A DNA stretch of 64,000 nucleotides from JASHPR01 sp963833885 (GTDB taxonomy: Bacteria; Actinomycetota; Actinomycetes; Streptosporangiales; Streptosporangiaceae): assembly GCA_963833885.1 (NCBI GenBank), contig CAWHZU010000036.1:1-64000 (forward strand). The letters are read 5' to 3'. A program made the translations under genes and the position numbers. The notes under the pieces were generated by a model, which did no database searches, was not told the DNA's origin, and saw only the letters and a list, made by a program, of their open reading frames with translations. This document shows positions 43,454-52,917 of this stretch, piece by piece (within the stretch, counting starts at the first letter, position 1; every line of letters begins with the position of its first letter).

Positions 43454-44302
43454 ATGCGGCACGGCGTCGTACTGTTCAGCAGCGATCGCGGGATCACCCC
43501 CGCCCACGCTGCCGCGGCGGCGGAAGCGGCCGGCTTCGCCTGCTTCTATGTGCCCGAGCACACCCACATCCCGGTCCGGCGCGATTCGGTGCACCCGGGC
43601 ACCGGAACCGCCGAGCTGCCGGACGACCGGTACCTGCGCACGCTGGACCCCTGGGTGGCGCTGAGCATGGCTGCCGCGGTCACTCACGCGATCCGGCTCG
43701 GCACCGCGGTCGCGCTGCCCGCCGAGCACGACCCGATCACGCTGGCCAAGACCATCGCCTCGCTCGACCATCTGTCCGGCGGCCGGGTCGAGCTTGGCGT
43801 GGGTTTCGGCTGGAACACCGACGAGCTAGCCGACCACGGGGTTCCGCCCGGGAAGCGCCGCGCGGTGCTGCGCGAGCACCTGGCGGCGATGCGGGCGCTG
43901 TGGTCCCAGGAGGAGGCCAGCTACCAGGGCGAGTTCGTCCGCTTCGGCGCCTCGTGGGCGTGGCCCAAGCCGGTACAGCCGCAGATCCCGGTGCTGGCCG
44001 GGGCGGGCGGGACCGACAAGACCTTCCGCTGGATCGCGAGCTGCGCCGACGGCTGGCTGACCACGCCGGGCGAGACCGACCTCGACGACAAGGTCGCGCT
44101 GCTGCACAAGGCCTGGCAGGAGGCCGACCGCGACGGCGAGCCCCGGGTCACGGCGCTGGCGGGCAAGCCGGACCCCGAACTGCTCGCGCACTGGGCCGAC
44201 ATAGGCGTGACCGACGTGGCATTCGGCCTGCCGGACCGCTCCCCGGACGAGGTCGTCGGCTACCTCGGCCGGCTGGCCGGGCGCCTGGGCCTGGGGGCCT
44301 GA
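43454..44302 (+). CDS. LLM class F420-dependent oxidoreductase, copy 1
   Basis: 282-residue TIM-barrel luciferase-like enzyme. AAAAEAAGFACFYVPEHTHIPV, TLAKTIASLDHLSGGRVELGVGFGWNTDELADHG and PVQPQIPVLAGAGGTDKTFRWIASCADGW are characteristic blocks. Cofactor F420 is inferred from the family (TIGR03619-like) and the actinobacterial host. AAAGGAG precedes the ATG. Four residues differ from copy 2 (for instance HA to ST near residue 77). Possibly reduces or oxidises an enone or alcohol of the substrate. Confidence 0.9.
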   Translation: MRHGVVLFSSDRGITPAHAAAAAEAAGFACFYVPEHTHIPVRRDSVHPGTGTAELPDDRYLRTLDPWVALSMAAAVTHAIRLGTAVALPAEHDPITLAKTIASLDHLSGGRVELGVGFGWNTDELADHGVPPGKRRAVLREHLAAMRALWSQEEASYQGEFVRFGASWAWPKPVQPQIPVLAGAGGTDKTFRWIASCADGWLTTPGETDLDDKVALLHKAWQEADRDGEPRVTALAGKPDPELLAHWADIGVTDVAFGLPDRSPDEVVGYLGRLAGRLGLGA

Positions 44303-44303
44303 C

Positions 44304-45815
44304 GTGGCGGCCCCGGCGACCACGGCTCCGCTCCCGCTCGCCAGCCTCCCCCGGCCGCGGTTGCTGATCGGCGGCGAGCTGCGCGACGCGGCCGACGGGG
44401 CCGAGTTCCCGATCGAGAACCCGGCGACCGGCGAGCTCATCGGCCACGCGCCCGACGCCGGCGCCACCGACGCGGACGCGGCCATAGCGGCCGCCCGCGC
44501 CGCGTTCCAGGAAACGGCCTGGGCCACCGACACGACGCTGCGGTCCCGCTGCCTGCGGCAACTGAAGGCGGCGCTGGACGCGGACTTCGAGACGCTGCGC
44601 GCGATCACGATCGCCGAGGCCGGCGTGCCCCGGCTGTGGACCGACGGACCGCAGCTGCGGATGCCCGTCGACGGGCTTGACTACCTGGTCAAACTGCTGG
44701 ACGGGTACGAGTGGGAGCAGGATCTCGGCCTCGCCGCGCCGCTCGGCATCCGAACCCAGCGGCGCGTCTGCCGGGAACCGGCCGGCGTGGTCGCGGCGAT
44801 CACGCCGTGGAACTTCCCGAATCAGATCAACCTGGCCAAGCTCGGCCCGGCGCTCGCGGCCGGCTGCACGGTGGTGCTCAAGCCGGCCCCGCAGACGCCG
44901 TGGACCGGCGCCGAGCTCGGCCGGCTGATCGCCACGCAGACCGACATCCCGCCCGGTGTGGTGAACGTGCTCACCGCCAGCGGGGCCGCCGCCGCCGAGG
45001 CGCTCACGGACGACCCCCGGGTGGACATGGTCTCGTTCACCGGCTCGACCGCGACCGGCCGGCGGGTGATGGCTGCCGCGGCGCCGACGCTGAAGCGGGT
45101 CTTCCTCGAGCTCGGCGGCAAGTCGGCGGCCGTGGTGCTGGACGACTACGACCTGGCGGCCGCCGCCGCGCTCACCGCGTTCAGCGTGTGCATACACGCG
45201 GGCCAGGGGTGCGCGCTGACCACCCGGCTGATCGTGCCGCGTGACCGGTACGACGAGGCCGTCGCCGCCTGCGCGCAGGCCATGCGCGGGGTGACGGTCG
45301 GCGACCCGGCCGACGCCAGCACGGTCTGCGGGCCGGTCATCTCCGCCGCGCAGCGGGACCGGGTCGAGTCGTATCTCCGCTCGGCCGCCGCGGACGGCGG
45401 GAGCTTCGCGTGCGGTGGCGGCCGTCCCGCCGGGCGGGAGGCCGGGTACTGGATCGAGCCGACGGTCATCGCCGGGCTGGACAACGCCGCGCGCGCGGCC
45501 CGCGAGGAGATCTTCGGGCCGGTCCTGGTCGTTCTGCCGCACGACGGCGACGACCACGCGGTCGCGCTCGCCAACGACTCCCCGTACGGCCTGTCCGGCG
45601 CGGTCTTCGGCGGCAACCTCAGCCGGGCGCGCGCCGTTGCGTCGCGCATCCGGTCCGGCACGATCGGCATCAACGGCGGCGTCTGGTACTCGCCGGACGT
45701 GCCGTTCGGCGGCTATAAGCAGTCCGGCACCGGCCGGGAAATGGGCGTGGCCGGGTTCGAGGAGTACCTGGAGATCAAGTCGATCGCGTTGCCGGCCGGA
45801 CAGGGACCATCATGA
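44304..45815 (+). CDS. aldehyde dehydrogenase, copy 1
   Basis: 503 residues. AGVVAAITPWNFPNQINLAKLGPALAAGC, SFTGSTATGRRVM, FLELGGKSAAVVLDDYDL (catalytic Glu), and IHAGQGCALTTRLIVPR (catalytic Cys) are the ALDH landmarks. GTG start one base after the LLM stop. In the cluster it would oxidise the aldehyde made by the P450 to an acid for CoA activation. Five residues differ from copy 2, mostly in the N-terminal third. Confidence 0.94.
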   Translation: MAAPATTAPLPLASLPRPRLLIGGELRDAADGAEFPIENPATGELIGHAPDAGATDADAAIAAARAAFQETAWATDTTLRSRCLRQLKAALDADFETLRAITIAEAGVPRLWTDGPQLRMPVDGLDYLVKLLDGYEWEQDLGLAAPLGIRTQRRVCREPAGVVAAITPWNFPNQINLAKLGPALAAGCTVVLKPAPQTPWTGAELGRLIATQTDIPPGVVNVLTASGAAAAEALTDDPRVDMVSFTGSTATGRRVMAAAAPTLKRVFLELGGKSAAVVLDDYDLAAAAALTAFSVCIHAGQGCALTTRLIVPRDRYDEAVAACAQAMRGVTVGDPADASTVCGPVISAAQRDRVESYLRSAAADGGSFACGGGRPAGREAGYWIEPTVIAGLDNAARAAREEIFGPVLVVLPHDGDDHAVALANDSPYGLSGAVFGGNLSRARAVASRIRSGTIGINGGVWYSPDVPFGGYKQSGTGREMGVAGFEEYLEIKSIALPAGQGPS

Positions 45816-47434
45816 ACATGGACGTGAACGTCGCCGACCTGGTCGCGGCCGTCGGGGACGCGCTGCCGGACCGGTGCGCGCTGGTGTGCGACGGGGACCG
45901 GCTCAGCTACCCGGAACTGACCGCACGCAGCAACCAGGTCGCGCAGCACCTCGCGGACGCGGGCCTGGCGCCGGACGAGCCGGTCGGCCTGTACCTGCTC
46001 AACTCCACGGCGTACATCGAGGCGCTGCTCGGCTGCATGGTCGCGCGCACCATCCCGGTCAACATCAACTACCGGTACACCGGGCACGAGCTGGCGCAGT
46101 TGCTCGGCAGCGCGCGGCTGGCGGGGCTCGTGGTCGACGCCGAGCACGCCTGGCTGGCGTCGGCCGTCGCGCCGTCCTGCCCCACCCTGCGGCACGTGGT
46201 CATCACCGGGCGCGATCCGGCTCAGCCGCCGCCGCGCTTCCCTGACCAGGTCACGGTCGTCGACTACGCTCCGGCAGTCGCGGCCGCGCCGGCCAGCCGG
46301 CCGGACAACGGGCGCAGCGGCGACGACAAGCTGATCATTTACACCGGCGGCACAACCGGGCTGCCCAAGGGTGTGCTGTGGCGGCACGAGGACTTCTTCT
46401 TCGCTGCGCTGGCCGGCGGCAACCACTACGGCCCGCCGCGGCAGAGCGTGGACGAGATCATCACGGCGGCCGCCGAGGTGCCCGCGGCCGGCTACGTCAT
46501 CACCGCTCCGATGATGCACGGCGCCGGGACCTACACGCTGTTCTCCGCGTTCCTGCTCGGCGCGACGGTCGCGCTGTCCCGCAAGTTCGACGCCGCGACG
46601 GCGCTGCGGCAGGTCAAGGCCGAGCGCGCGATGGTGCTGCAGGTGGTCGGCGACGCGATGGCCCGGCCGATCGCCGACGAGCTGGCCGCCCGGCCCGGCG
46701 AGTACGACCTGTCCTCGCTGCTGGTCCTCGGCTCCGGCGGCGCGCTGCTGTCGGCGCCGGTGCGCGAGCAGCTGCACGCCGTGGCGCCGAACGTGTACAT
46801 CACCGACCGGTTCGGCGCCTCGGAGACTGGTTCCGACGGCGAGCTCAGCGGGGACCTTGGCAGCCAGCCGCGGCTGGCGCACGCCGGGAACGTGCACGTT
46901 CTCGACGAGTCGCTGCGGCCGGTGCCACCGGGCGGGACCGGGCGGCTGGCCAAGTCGGGCCACGTGCCACTGGGCTACTTCGGCGACGAGGCCGCCACCC
47001 GGGCCACGTTCCCGGTCCTGGACGGGGTCAGGTACGCGCTGCTCGGCGACCTGGCCAGGGTCGCGGACGACGGGTCGATCGAGGTCCTCGGCCGGGGCTC
47101 CACGTGCATCAATACCGGCGGCGAGAAGGTGTTCCCCGAGGAGGTCGAGCAGGCGCTCAAGGGGCACCCCGCGGTGCTGGACGCCGTCGTGGCCGGGGTG
47201 CCGGACGAGCGCTTCGGCGAGCGGGTCGCCGCCGTGGCCGGGCTGCGGCCCGGCATGTCCGCGACCGAGGAGGAACTGCGCGCGCACTGCCGGGCGACGA
47301 TCGCCGGGTACAAGGTGCCCGCCCGGATCGAGTTCGTGCCGTCCGTCGTGCGCTCGCCGTCCGGCAAGGCGGACTACCGGTGGGCACGCGCGGTGCTCGC
47401 CGGCACAGATGATGCTGGAGAGGCCGGAACGTGA
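45812..47434 (+). CDS. FadD19-like steroid-side-chain acyl-CoA synthetase, copy 1
   Basis: 540-residue adenylating CoA ligase. IIYTGGTTGLPKGVLWRHEDFFFAALAGG is the signature seen in the FadD19/FadD3/CasG group that activates steroid carboxylates. ITDRFGASETGSDG, YALLGDLARVADDGSIEVLGRGSTCINTGGEKVFPEEVE and a C-terminal SPSGKADYRWA (catalytic Lys) complete the family. ATGA overlap with the ALDH gene. Nine residues differ from copy 2, including VA to LL near 325, so substrate preference may differ. Confidence 0.92.
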   Translation: MNMDVNVADLVAAVGDALPDRCALVCDGDRLSYPELTARSNQVAQHLADAGLAPDEPVGLYLLNSTAYIEALLGCMVARTIPVNINYRYTGHELAQLLGSARLAGLVVDAEHAWLASAVAPSCPTLRHVVITGRDPAQPPPRFPDQVTVVDYAPAVAAAPASRPDNGRSGDDKLIIYTGGTTGLPKGVLWRHEDFFFAALAGGNHYGPPRQSVDEIITAAAEVPAAGYVITAPMMHGAGTYTLFSAFLLGATVALSRKFDAATALRQVKAERAMVLQVVGDAMARPIADELAARPGEYDLSSLLVLGSGGALLSAPVREQLHAVAPNVYITDRFGASETGSDGELSGDLGSQPRLAHAGNVHVLDESLRPVPPGGTGRLAKSGHVPLGYFGDEAATRATFPVLDGVRYALLGDLARVADDGSIEVLGRGSTCINTGGEKVFPEEVEQALKGHPAVLDAVVAGVPDERFGERVAAVAGLRPGMSATEEELRAHCRATIAGYKVPARIEFVPSVVRSPSGKADYRWARAVLAGTDDAGEAGT

Positions 47435-48627
47435 CGCTGCCGCCGCCCGGGCTCCGCATCGACCTGATGAGCGGGGAGTTTTTCGGCTCCGAGCCGTTCG
47501 GCGCGTACGCGTGGATGCGGGAGCACGCGCCCGCCTACCACGACGATGGCAACGACCTGTGGGCGCTGACCCGCTACGCCGACGTGAAGGCGGCCGGCAC
47601 CGACCCGGCGGTGTTCTCGAACGCCGGCGGCATCCGGCCCAAGTTCCCGCCGCTGCCCATGATGATCGACTTCGACGCGCCGGAACACAGCCGGCGCCGC
47701 AAGCTGGTCAGCGCGGGCTTCACCCCGCGCCGGGTCAAGGCGCTGGAAGACCACGTCCGCGCCGTGTGCGACGACGCGATCGACGCGGTCTGCGAGCGAG
47801 GTGAATGCGACTTCGTGCGGGACATCGCCGCGCCGCTGCCGCTCAACATGATCGGCGACCTGCTGGGCGTCGACCGCGGCAACCGGCCGGCCCTGCTGCG
47901 CTGGTCGGAGGACATGCTCAGGTCGCAGGGCTCGCCGGACCCGGACGGCATGCAGGCCGCGATGCAGGCCTTCATCGAGTACGAGGCCTACATGGAGCCG
48001 GTTTTCGCCGATCGGTATCGCACTGGCGCTGACGGCGACCTGGTCGGCGCGCTCGTGCACGCCGAGATCGACGGCGACAAGCTGGACCACGACTCGCTCG
48101 TCTACGAGTCGCTGCTGATCCTCATCGGCGGCGATGAGACCACCCGGCACGTTCTGTCCGGCGGCATGCTGGCGCTGCTCGAAGATCCGCCGCAGCTCGA
48201 ACGGCTGCGCGCCGACCCCGGGCTGCTGCCGGTGGCCGTGGAGGAGATGCTGCGCTGGGTGACCCCGATCAAGGACATGGCCCGCACCACGACCCGGCCG
48301 GTCGAGCTGCACGGCGTGCGGATCCCGGAAGGCGCGGAGGTGATGCTGATCTATCCCGCGGCCAACCGTGACGAGGCCGTCTTCGACCGGCCCGAGACGT
48401 TCGACGCGGCGCGGGAGCCGAACCCGCATCTGGCGTTCGGCTTCGGCGCGCACTTCTGCCTGGGCAACCAGCTGGCCCGGCTGGAACTGCGGGTCATGTT
48501 CGAGCAGCTGTTCACCCGGCTGCCCGATCTCGCGCTCGCGACCTCGGCGCCACTCCCCCGCCGAGCCTCGAACTTCATCAGCGGCCTGGAGTCCATGCCG
48601 GTCACGTTCACCCCATCCTCGGGCTGA
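47431..48627 (+). CDS. CYP142-like cytochrome P450, copy 1 (C-terminus altered at the duplication junction)
   Basis: 398 residues. VFSNAGGIRPKFPPLPMMIDFDAPEHSRRRKLVSAGF, ERGECDFVRDIAAPLPLNMIGDLLGV, LLILIGGDETTRHVLSGG (I-helix), EEMLRWVTPIKDM (ExxR) and HLAFGFGAHFCLGNQLARLELR (heme Cys) match CYP142-type cholesterol C26-hydroxylases, as does the tail ISGLESMPVTFTP. The last three residues, SSG, come from the start of the second repeat unit and replace the native PRPVTTT. Seven further residues differ from copy 2. GTG overlaps the ligase stop. Confidence 0.93.
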   Translation: MTLPPPGLRIDLMSGEFFGSEPFGAYAWMREHAPAYHDDGNDLWALTRYADVKAAGTDPAVFSNAGGIRPKFPPLPMMIDFDAPEHSRRRKLVSAGFTPRRVKALEDHVRAVCDDAIDAVCERGECDFVRDIAAPLPLNMIGDLLGVDRGNRPALLRWSEDMLRSQGSPDPDGMQAAMQAFIEYEAYMEPVFADRYRTGADGDLVGALVHAEIDGDKLDHDSLVYESLLILIGGDETTRHVLSGGMLALLEDPPQLERLRADPGLLPVAVEEMLRWVTPIKDMARTTTRPVELHGVRIPEGAEVMLIYPAANRDEAVFDRPETFDAAREPNPHLAFGFGAHFCLGNQLARLELRVMFEQLFTRLPDLALATSAPLPRRASNFISGLESMPVTFTPSSG

Positions 48628-49265
48628 TGCATCACCTGGGCCGTCGCCGGGCGCGGGCACGGGCCGCCGAGCTCCTTGACCGGTTCGGCCTCGCCGACGC
48701 GGCCGACCGGCTCGTGAAGACCTGGTCGGGCGGCATGCGACGGCGTCTGGACTTGATCGCGAGCCTGATCGTGGCGCCCCCGGTGCTGTTCCTCGACGAG
48801 CCCACGACCGGCCTGGACCCGCGCAGCCGGGCCGAGATCTGGGCCGCCGTCCGCGCGCTGGCCGCGGACGGCACGACGGTCCTGCTGACGACGCAGTACC
48901 TCGAGGAGGCCGACCGGATCGCCGATCAGATCGTGATCATCGACGCGGGGCTGGTGACCGCGCAGGGCAGCCCGGACGAGCTGAAGGACTCCCTCGGCAG
49001 CCGGGTCGACGTGGTGCTGGCCAACGCCGGCGACCTGGATGCCGCCGAGGCCGTCCTGGCGGCAATCGTGACCGGGCCACCCCGGCTGGACGCGGGCGAG
49101 CGCCGGCTCACCGCTCCGGTGGCCGCGGGCGCGGTGACCCTGCCGGAGCTCGTCCGGAGGCTGGACGCCGCAGGGATCGCGGCCGAGGATGTCAGCGTCC
49201 GGCGGCCCACCCTCGACGAGGTCTTCCTGGACCGCACGCGGGCTACCCAGGGGTACGCGGCATGA
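48627..49265 (+). pseudogene. 5'-truncated DrrA-type ABC transporter ATPase, copy 2
   Basis: 212 residues from the ATG of MHHLGRRRARARAAELLDRFG. As in copy 1 it has the signature, Walker B and switch regions but no Walker A, and here even the residues before MHHLG are gone. The ATG shares a base with the stop codon of the CYP142-like gene (TGATG), so it is probably translated by coupling. Amino acids are identical to copy 1 over the shared length. Confidence 0.75.
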
Positions 49266-50035
49266 GCGGCGCGTTGACCGACGGGGCTGCGGCGGCAGAG
49301 CGGGTGCTGACCAAGCTCAGGCACGATCCGACCGCGATCGCGCTGACCCTTGGCTCGCCGGTGGTCATGGTGGTCCTCTTCGGCTACATCCTCGGGAGCG
49401 CGATCACGGTGCCCGGCGGCGACTACCGCGCGTTCCTGGTCCCCGGCCTGTTCGCGACGATCGCGGCGAACATCGTGCCGTCGATGTTCACGATGGCGCG
49501 GGACAGTTCCCGTGGCGTGGTGGACCGGTTCCGGTCGCTGCCGATCGCGCGCACGGCGGTGCCGTTCGGTCAGGCGGCTGCCACGCTGGTCTACAGTCTG
49601 GCGACCTTCGTCCTGATGGCGCTGTGCGGGCTGGCAGTGGGGTGGCGGATCGAGCGCGGCGCCGGCTATGCAGTCGCCGCACTCGCCCTGCTCGTGGCCT
49701 TCCAGTTCGCCGCGACCTGGGTCGGCATGTACCTCGGACTCGTCCTCGGCAGTGAGCAGGCGGCGGGCCAGGCGTCGATCCTGATCTACCCCGTGACCAT
49801 CCTGTCCAACGTTTACGTGCCGACCTCCGGAATGCCGGCCTGGCTGCGGGCCATCGCCGACTGGAACCCGATCAGCGCGCTAGCCGCGGCGATCAGGGAC
49901 CTGTCCGGCAGCCCGGCGGCACCCACGAACGGGACGTGGCAGCTAGAGCATCCGGTGCCAGCCACCTTGGCCTGGACGGCGCTGTTGCTCGCCATCTTCG
50001 TGCCGCTGTGCACCCGCCGCTTCGCCCGCTCGTGA
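49262..50035 (+). CDS. DrrB-type ABC-2 permease, copy 2
   Basis: 257 residues, identical in sequence to the permease of unit 1. Six predicted helices and the DSSRGVVDRFRSLPIARTA loop. It now lies downstream of the first CYP142-like gene and the truncated ATPase, so it may be transcribed as the end of the unit 1 operon. Without a complete ATPase its function is doubtful. Confidence 0.9.
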   Translation: MSGALTDGAAAAERVLTKLRHDPTAIALTLGSPVVMVVLFGYILGSAITVPGGDYRAFLVPGLFATIAANIVPSMFTMARDSSRGVVDRFRSLPIARTAVPFGQAAATLVYSLATFVLMALCGLAVGWRIERGAGYAVAALALLVAFQFAATWVGMYLGLVLGSEQAAGQASILIYPVTILSNVYVPTSGMPAWLRAIADWNPISALAAAIRDLSGSPAAPTNGTWQLEHPVPATLAWTALLLAIFVPLCTRRFARS

Positions 50036-50078
50036 CCGCGCGGCGCGAGGCCTATCCGACAATCCAAATCCTTCGGGA

Positions 50079-50768
50079 TCATGAACGGGCTGCGGGCGGG
50101 GACGGGACGTGCGGAGTGCCATCGCGCATGGGGGGGAAGTCGAACGTCGCCGCCGTGGTCGCGCGGGTCAGCTTCGTGATGTCGGCCTCGGGCAGCACCT
50201 CGGTGTCGTCGTCGATGACGACCTCCCAGCGGCAGACCGGAACCCGGCCGGCCGGAACCCGGGGCGGCCGGTGCACCGCCCGGATCCGCGCCTTCGGGTT
50301 CACCGCCTGCGCGGTCACGTCGAACGTGCCGTCCTCGATCGTGTGGCACATGCTCCGAACGGTGCGCTCGCCGAACGGCTCGACGTCGAGCAGCGCGCCG
50401 CAGGATCGGAGCTGGAAGAAGCCGTGGTGCTCGTCGACGACCTCGTACTCGACGTCCATGTAGTGCTGGGCGAAGCCGGGGTCGAGCTGCAGCTGCTTGA
50501 AGATCGCCGGGACGCCGTCCCCCTCGATGTTCATGATCTTGCGGATGCGCTCGGTGTAGATCGGGCTGGCGCCGCGCCACTCGTCGATCGCCAGGTCCTC
50601 GACAGCCTGCGGCCCGTAGCGCAGCGCGACCGCGGCGAACACCGACCTGTCGAGCAGCTGCGCGATCAGCGCGTACTCCCGGACCAGACGAACCAGCGCC
50701 TCCTTGGACAGGTCCTCGAAGCGGAACTCCGGATCGAAATCGCCCGAGTAATCCTTGCGCTCAGCCAT
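50079..50768 (-). CDS. uncharacterised conserved protein, copy 2
   Basis: 229 residues, identical to the product at 40,615-41,304. Full conservation while neighbouring enzymes changed suggests purifying selection or recent gene conversion. It is divergent from the second SDR gene with a 23-base gap that contains the operator. Family not recognised with confidence. Confidence 0.75.
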   Translation of the reverse strand: MAERKDYSGDFDPEFRFEDLSKEALVRLVREYALIAQLLDRSVFAAVALRYGPQAVEDLAIDEWRGASPIYTERIRKIMNIEGDGVPAIFKQLQLDPGFAQHYMDVEYEVVDEHHGFFQLRSCGALLDVEPFGERTVRSMCHTIEDGTFDVTAQAVNPKARIRAVHRPPRVPAGRVPVCRWEVVIDDDTEVLPEADITKLTRATTAATFDFPPMRDGTPHVPSPPAARS

Positions 50769-50781
50769 ATTCTGAACTGTA

Positions 50782-50802
50782 GTCTGGACACATGTCCGGT
50801 AC
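50782..50802. promoter_or_regulatory. candidate TetR operator, duplication unit 2
   Basis: Third copy of the 21-base element also found at 29559-29579 and 41318-41338, again with the SDR start codon (50792-50794) inside it. It shows that duplication carried the promoter, so unit 2 can be expressed and repressed independently of unit 1. Confidence 0.75.
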
Positions 50803-51577
50803 AACGGAGGCGGCTCGGGCGGCCGGGCAGCGGCACGACTTCACCGGCAAGGTCGCGATCGTGACCGGCGCGGCGCAGGGCATCGGCGAGGCCTACGCCC
50901 GCTCGCTGGCCGCCGCCGGTGCCGCCGTCGTCGTTGCCGACATCGCCGCGGACGCCGGTCAGGCGGTCGCGAAGCAGATCTGCGCCGACGGCGGGCGGGC
51001 CGCGTTCGTCCGCACGGACGTCGCAGACCCGGACTCCGCGCAGGCCATGGCCGAGTTCGCGGCTGGCGAGTTCGGCGGCATCGACTTTCTGGTGAACAAC
51101 GCGGCGATCTACGGCCAGATGCAGTTCGACCTGCTGCTGTCGGTGGACTGGGACTACTACAAGAAATTCCTCGGCGTGAACATGGACGGCGCTCTCGCCT
51201 GCACCCGCGCCTGCCACCAGCACATGGTGCGGCGCGGCGGCGGCGCGATCGTGAACCAGTCGTCCACGGCCGCGTGGGTGTACTCGAGCTTCTACGGGCT
51301 GGCGAAGGCCGGGATCAACGCGCTGACCCAGCAACTCGCGCACGAACTCGGTGGGATGGGGATCCGGGTGAACGCGATCGCGCCGGGGCCGACGGACACC
51401 CAGGCCACGAGGACCGTGGTCGGCGGCATGACCGACCCGATCGTGGCGACGATGGCCATCAAGCGGCTGGGCCAGCCCGCGGACCTGGTGGGTGCATGCC
51501 TGTTCCTGCTGTCGGACGAGGCAGCCTGGATCACCGGGCAGATCGTCAACGTCGACGGCGGCCAGGTCTTCCGGTGA
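50792..51577 (+). CDS. short-chain dehydrogenase/reductase, copy 2
   Basis: 261 residues. It has the same cofactor and YxxxK motifs as copy 1, with D and A in place of E and T in ICADGGRAAF and DPDSAQAM. First gene of the unit 2 operon; the start lies in the operator with no room for a leader. Confidence 0.92.
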   Translation: MSGTTEAARAAGQRHDFTGKVAIVTGAAQGIGEAYARSLAAAGAAVVVADIAADAGQAVAKQICADGGRAAFVRTDVADPDSAQAMAEFAAGEFGGIDFLVNNAAIYGQMQFDLLLSVDWDYYKKFLGVNMDGALACTRACHQHMVRRGGGAIVNQSSTAAWVYSSFYGLAKAGINALTQQLAHELGGMGIRVNAIAPGPTDTQATRTVVGGMTDPIVATMAIKRLGQPADLVGACLFLLSDEAAWITGQIVNVDGGQVFR

Positions 51578-51632
51578 GGGCCTCGGTGAAGTCTGATGGG
51601 GAGGTGGGCGGTGATCCGGCGGTGATCCGGCG

Positions 51633-52523
51633 GTGACCGACAGAGCGCAGGCGGAGCCGGTCGGGTTCATCGGCCTCGGCCAGATCGGCGCGCCGATGGC
51701 CGCGCGGCTGGCCGGCTGGCCGGGCGGCCTGATCGTGCACGACGCCAGGCCCGAGGCCATGGCGCCGCTGGCTGACGCGGGCGCCAAAACCGCGGCCAGC
51801 GTCGCGGAGGTGGCCGCGGCGGCGGGGATCGTCTCGGTGATGGTGCGCGACGACGATCAGGTCCGGGACGTGGTGCGGGCGGCGGCGCCGGCCGCCGATG
51901 GCCGACCGGTGATCATCGCCGTGCACGCCACGATCGCGCCGGACACCGCCGCCGAGCTGGCCGCGGAGGTGGCCGGCACGGGCGTCGAGGTGATCGACGC
52001 GCCGGTCAGCGGCGGGTTCATGGGAGCGCAGTCGGGCCGGCTCGCGGTCATGTTCGGCGGGTCGCGCGCGGCCTACGACCGGTGCCGCGAGCCGTTCGGC
52101 TGCTGGGCGGACCTGATCATGCACATGGGGCCGGTCGGTGCCGGGACCCGGGCCAAGCTGGCCCGCAACCTGCTGCACTTCGCCGCGTTCACCGCCGCCG
52201 CCGAGGCGCAGCGGCTCGCCGAGGCGGCCGGGCTGGATCTGCGCAAGCTCGCCAAGGTTGTACGGCACTCCGACGCCGTCACCGGCGGCCCCGGGATGAT
52301 CATGCTGCGGCCGACCACCGCGCCAATGGACGCGGGCGACCCGCTGCGGGAGATCCTGCAGAACGTCCGGGCGCTGGGCGAGAAGGACCTGTGCCTGGCG
52401 CTCGAGCTGGGCGCGGAGCTCGGCGTGGACCTGCCGATGGCGCGGCTCGCGCTCGGCAGCTTCGCCGCCGGGCTCGGTCTTCCAGGGCCCGGCCTGCCGG
52501 ACACAAACGGGCCGGCCCGGTGA
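51633..52523 (+). CDS. 3-hydroxyisobutyrate dehydrogenase-like (MmsB family) protein, copy 2
   Basis: 296 residues. Changes from copy 1: T to A and T to A in GQIGAPMAARLAGWPG, A to E and S to G in RCREPFGCWAD, and G to E in LGAELGVD. The RCREPFGCWAD segment lies after the substrate-binding loop, so specificity could be affected. GTG start as in copy 1. Confidence 0.88.
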   Translation: MTDRAQAEPVGFIGLGQIGAPMAARLAGWPGGLIVHDARPEAMAPLADAGAKTAASVAEVAAAAGIVSVMVRDDDQVRDVVRAAAPAADGRPVIIAVHATIAPDTAAELAAEVAGTGVEVIDAPVSGGFMGAQSGRLAVMFGGSRAAYDRCREPFGCWADLIMHMGPVGAGTRAKLARNLLHFAAFTAAAEAQRLAEAAGLDLRKLAKVVRHSDAVTGGPGMIMLRPTTAPMDAGDPLREILQNVRALGEKDLCLALELGAELGVDLPMARLALGSFAAGLGLPGPGLPDTNGPAR

Positions 52524-52906
52524 CCGACGACCGGCGCCAGCGCGGGCTGGACAAGATGAGCGAGGTCTACGGCTGGGACGTGCAGGACGGCCCCGGCGAC
52601 TTCTTCGCCATCACCGTGGACCACCTGTTCGCCGAGATCTGGAGCCGGCCCGGCCTGTCCATGCGGGACCGCCGGCTGCTGCTGCTCGGCCTGCTGACCG
52701 GCCAGGGCCTGCAGGACGTCGCCGACATCCAGATCGGCGCCGCGCTGCGCACCGCCGAGCTGAGCCCGGACGAGCTGCGCGAGATCGCGATCTTCCTGAC
52801 CCACTACGCGGGCTGGCCGGCCGGCGCCCGGCTCAGCATGCAGGTCGAGAAGCTCGTCGGCGAGCACGCCAAGGCGCAACGGCGCGAGCAGCGACCAGAC
52901 GGCTAA
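52520..52906 (+). CDS. carboxymuconolactone decarboxylase family protein, copy 2
   Basis: About 128 residues, identical in sequence to copy 1. GTG start overlaps the previous stop as GTGA. It belongs to the run of coupled genes from the MmsB-like gene to the P450. Confidence 0.85.
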   Translation: MTDDRRQRGLDKMSEVYGWDVQDGPGDFFAITVDHLFAEIWSRPGLSMRDRRLLLLGLLTGQGLQDVADIQIGAALRTAELSPDELREIAIFLTHYAGWPAGARLSMQVEKLVGEHAKAQRREQRPDG

Positions 52907-52917
52907 AGGAGCAAGGC

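Larger units (their letters stand above)
39149..48613. repeat. tandem duplication, unit 1 (9,465 bp)
   Basis: Positions 39149-48613 are repeated directly as 48614-58077. The left boundary is seen where CATCCTCGGGCTGATGC first occurs at 39149 and again at 48614; before these points the sequences differ. The right boundary is where both copies end in GTTCACCCC and then diverge. Only one base of homology is shared at the junction. A one-base indel near 40,577 changes the offset from 9,465 to 9,464. Confidence 0.97.
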
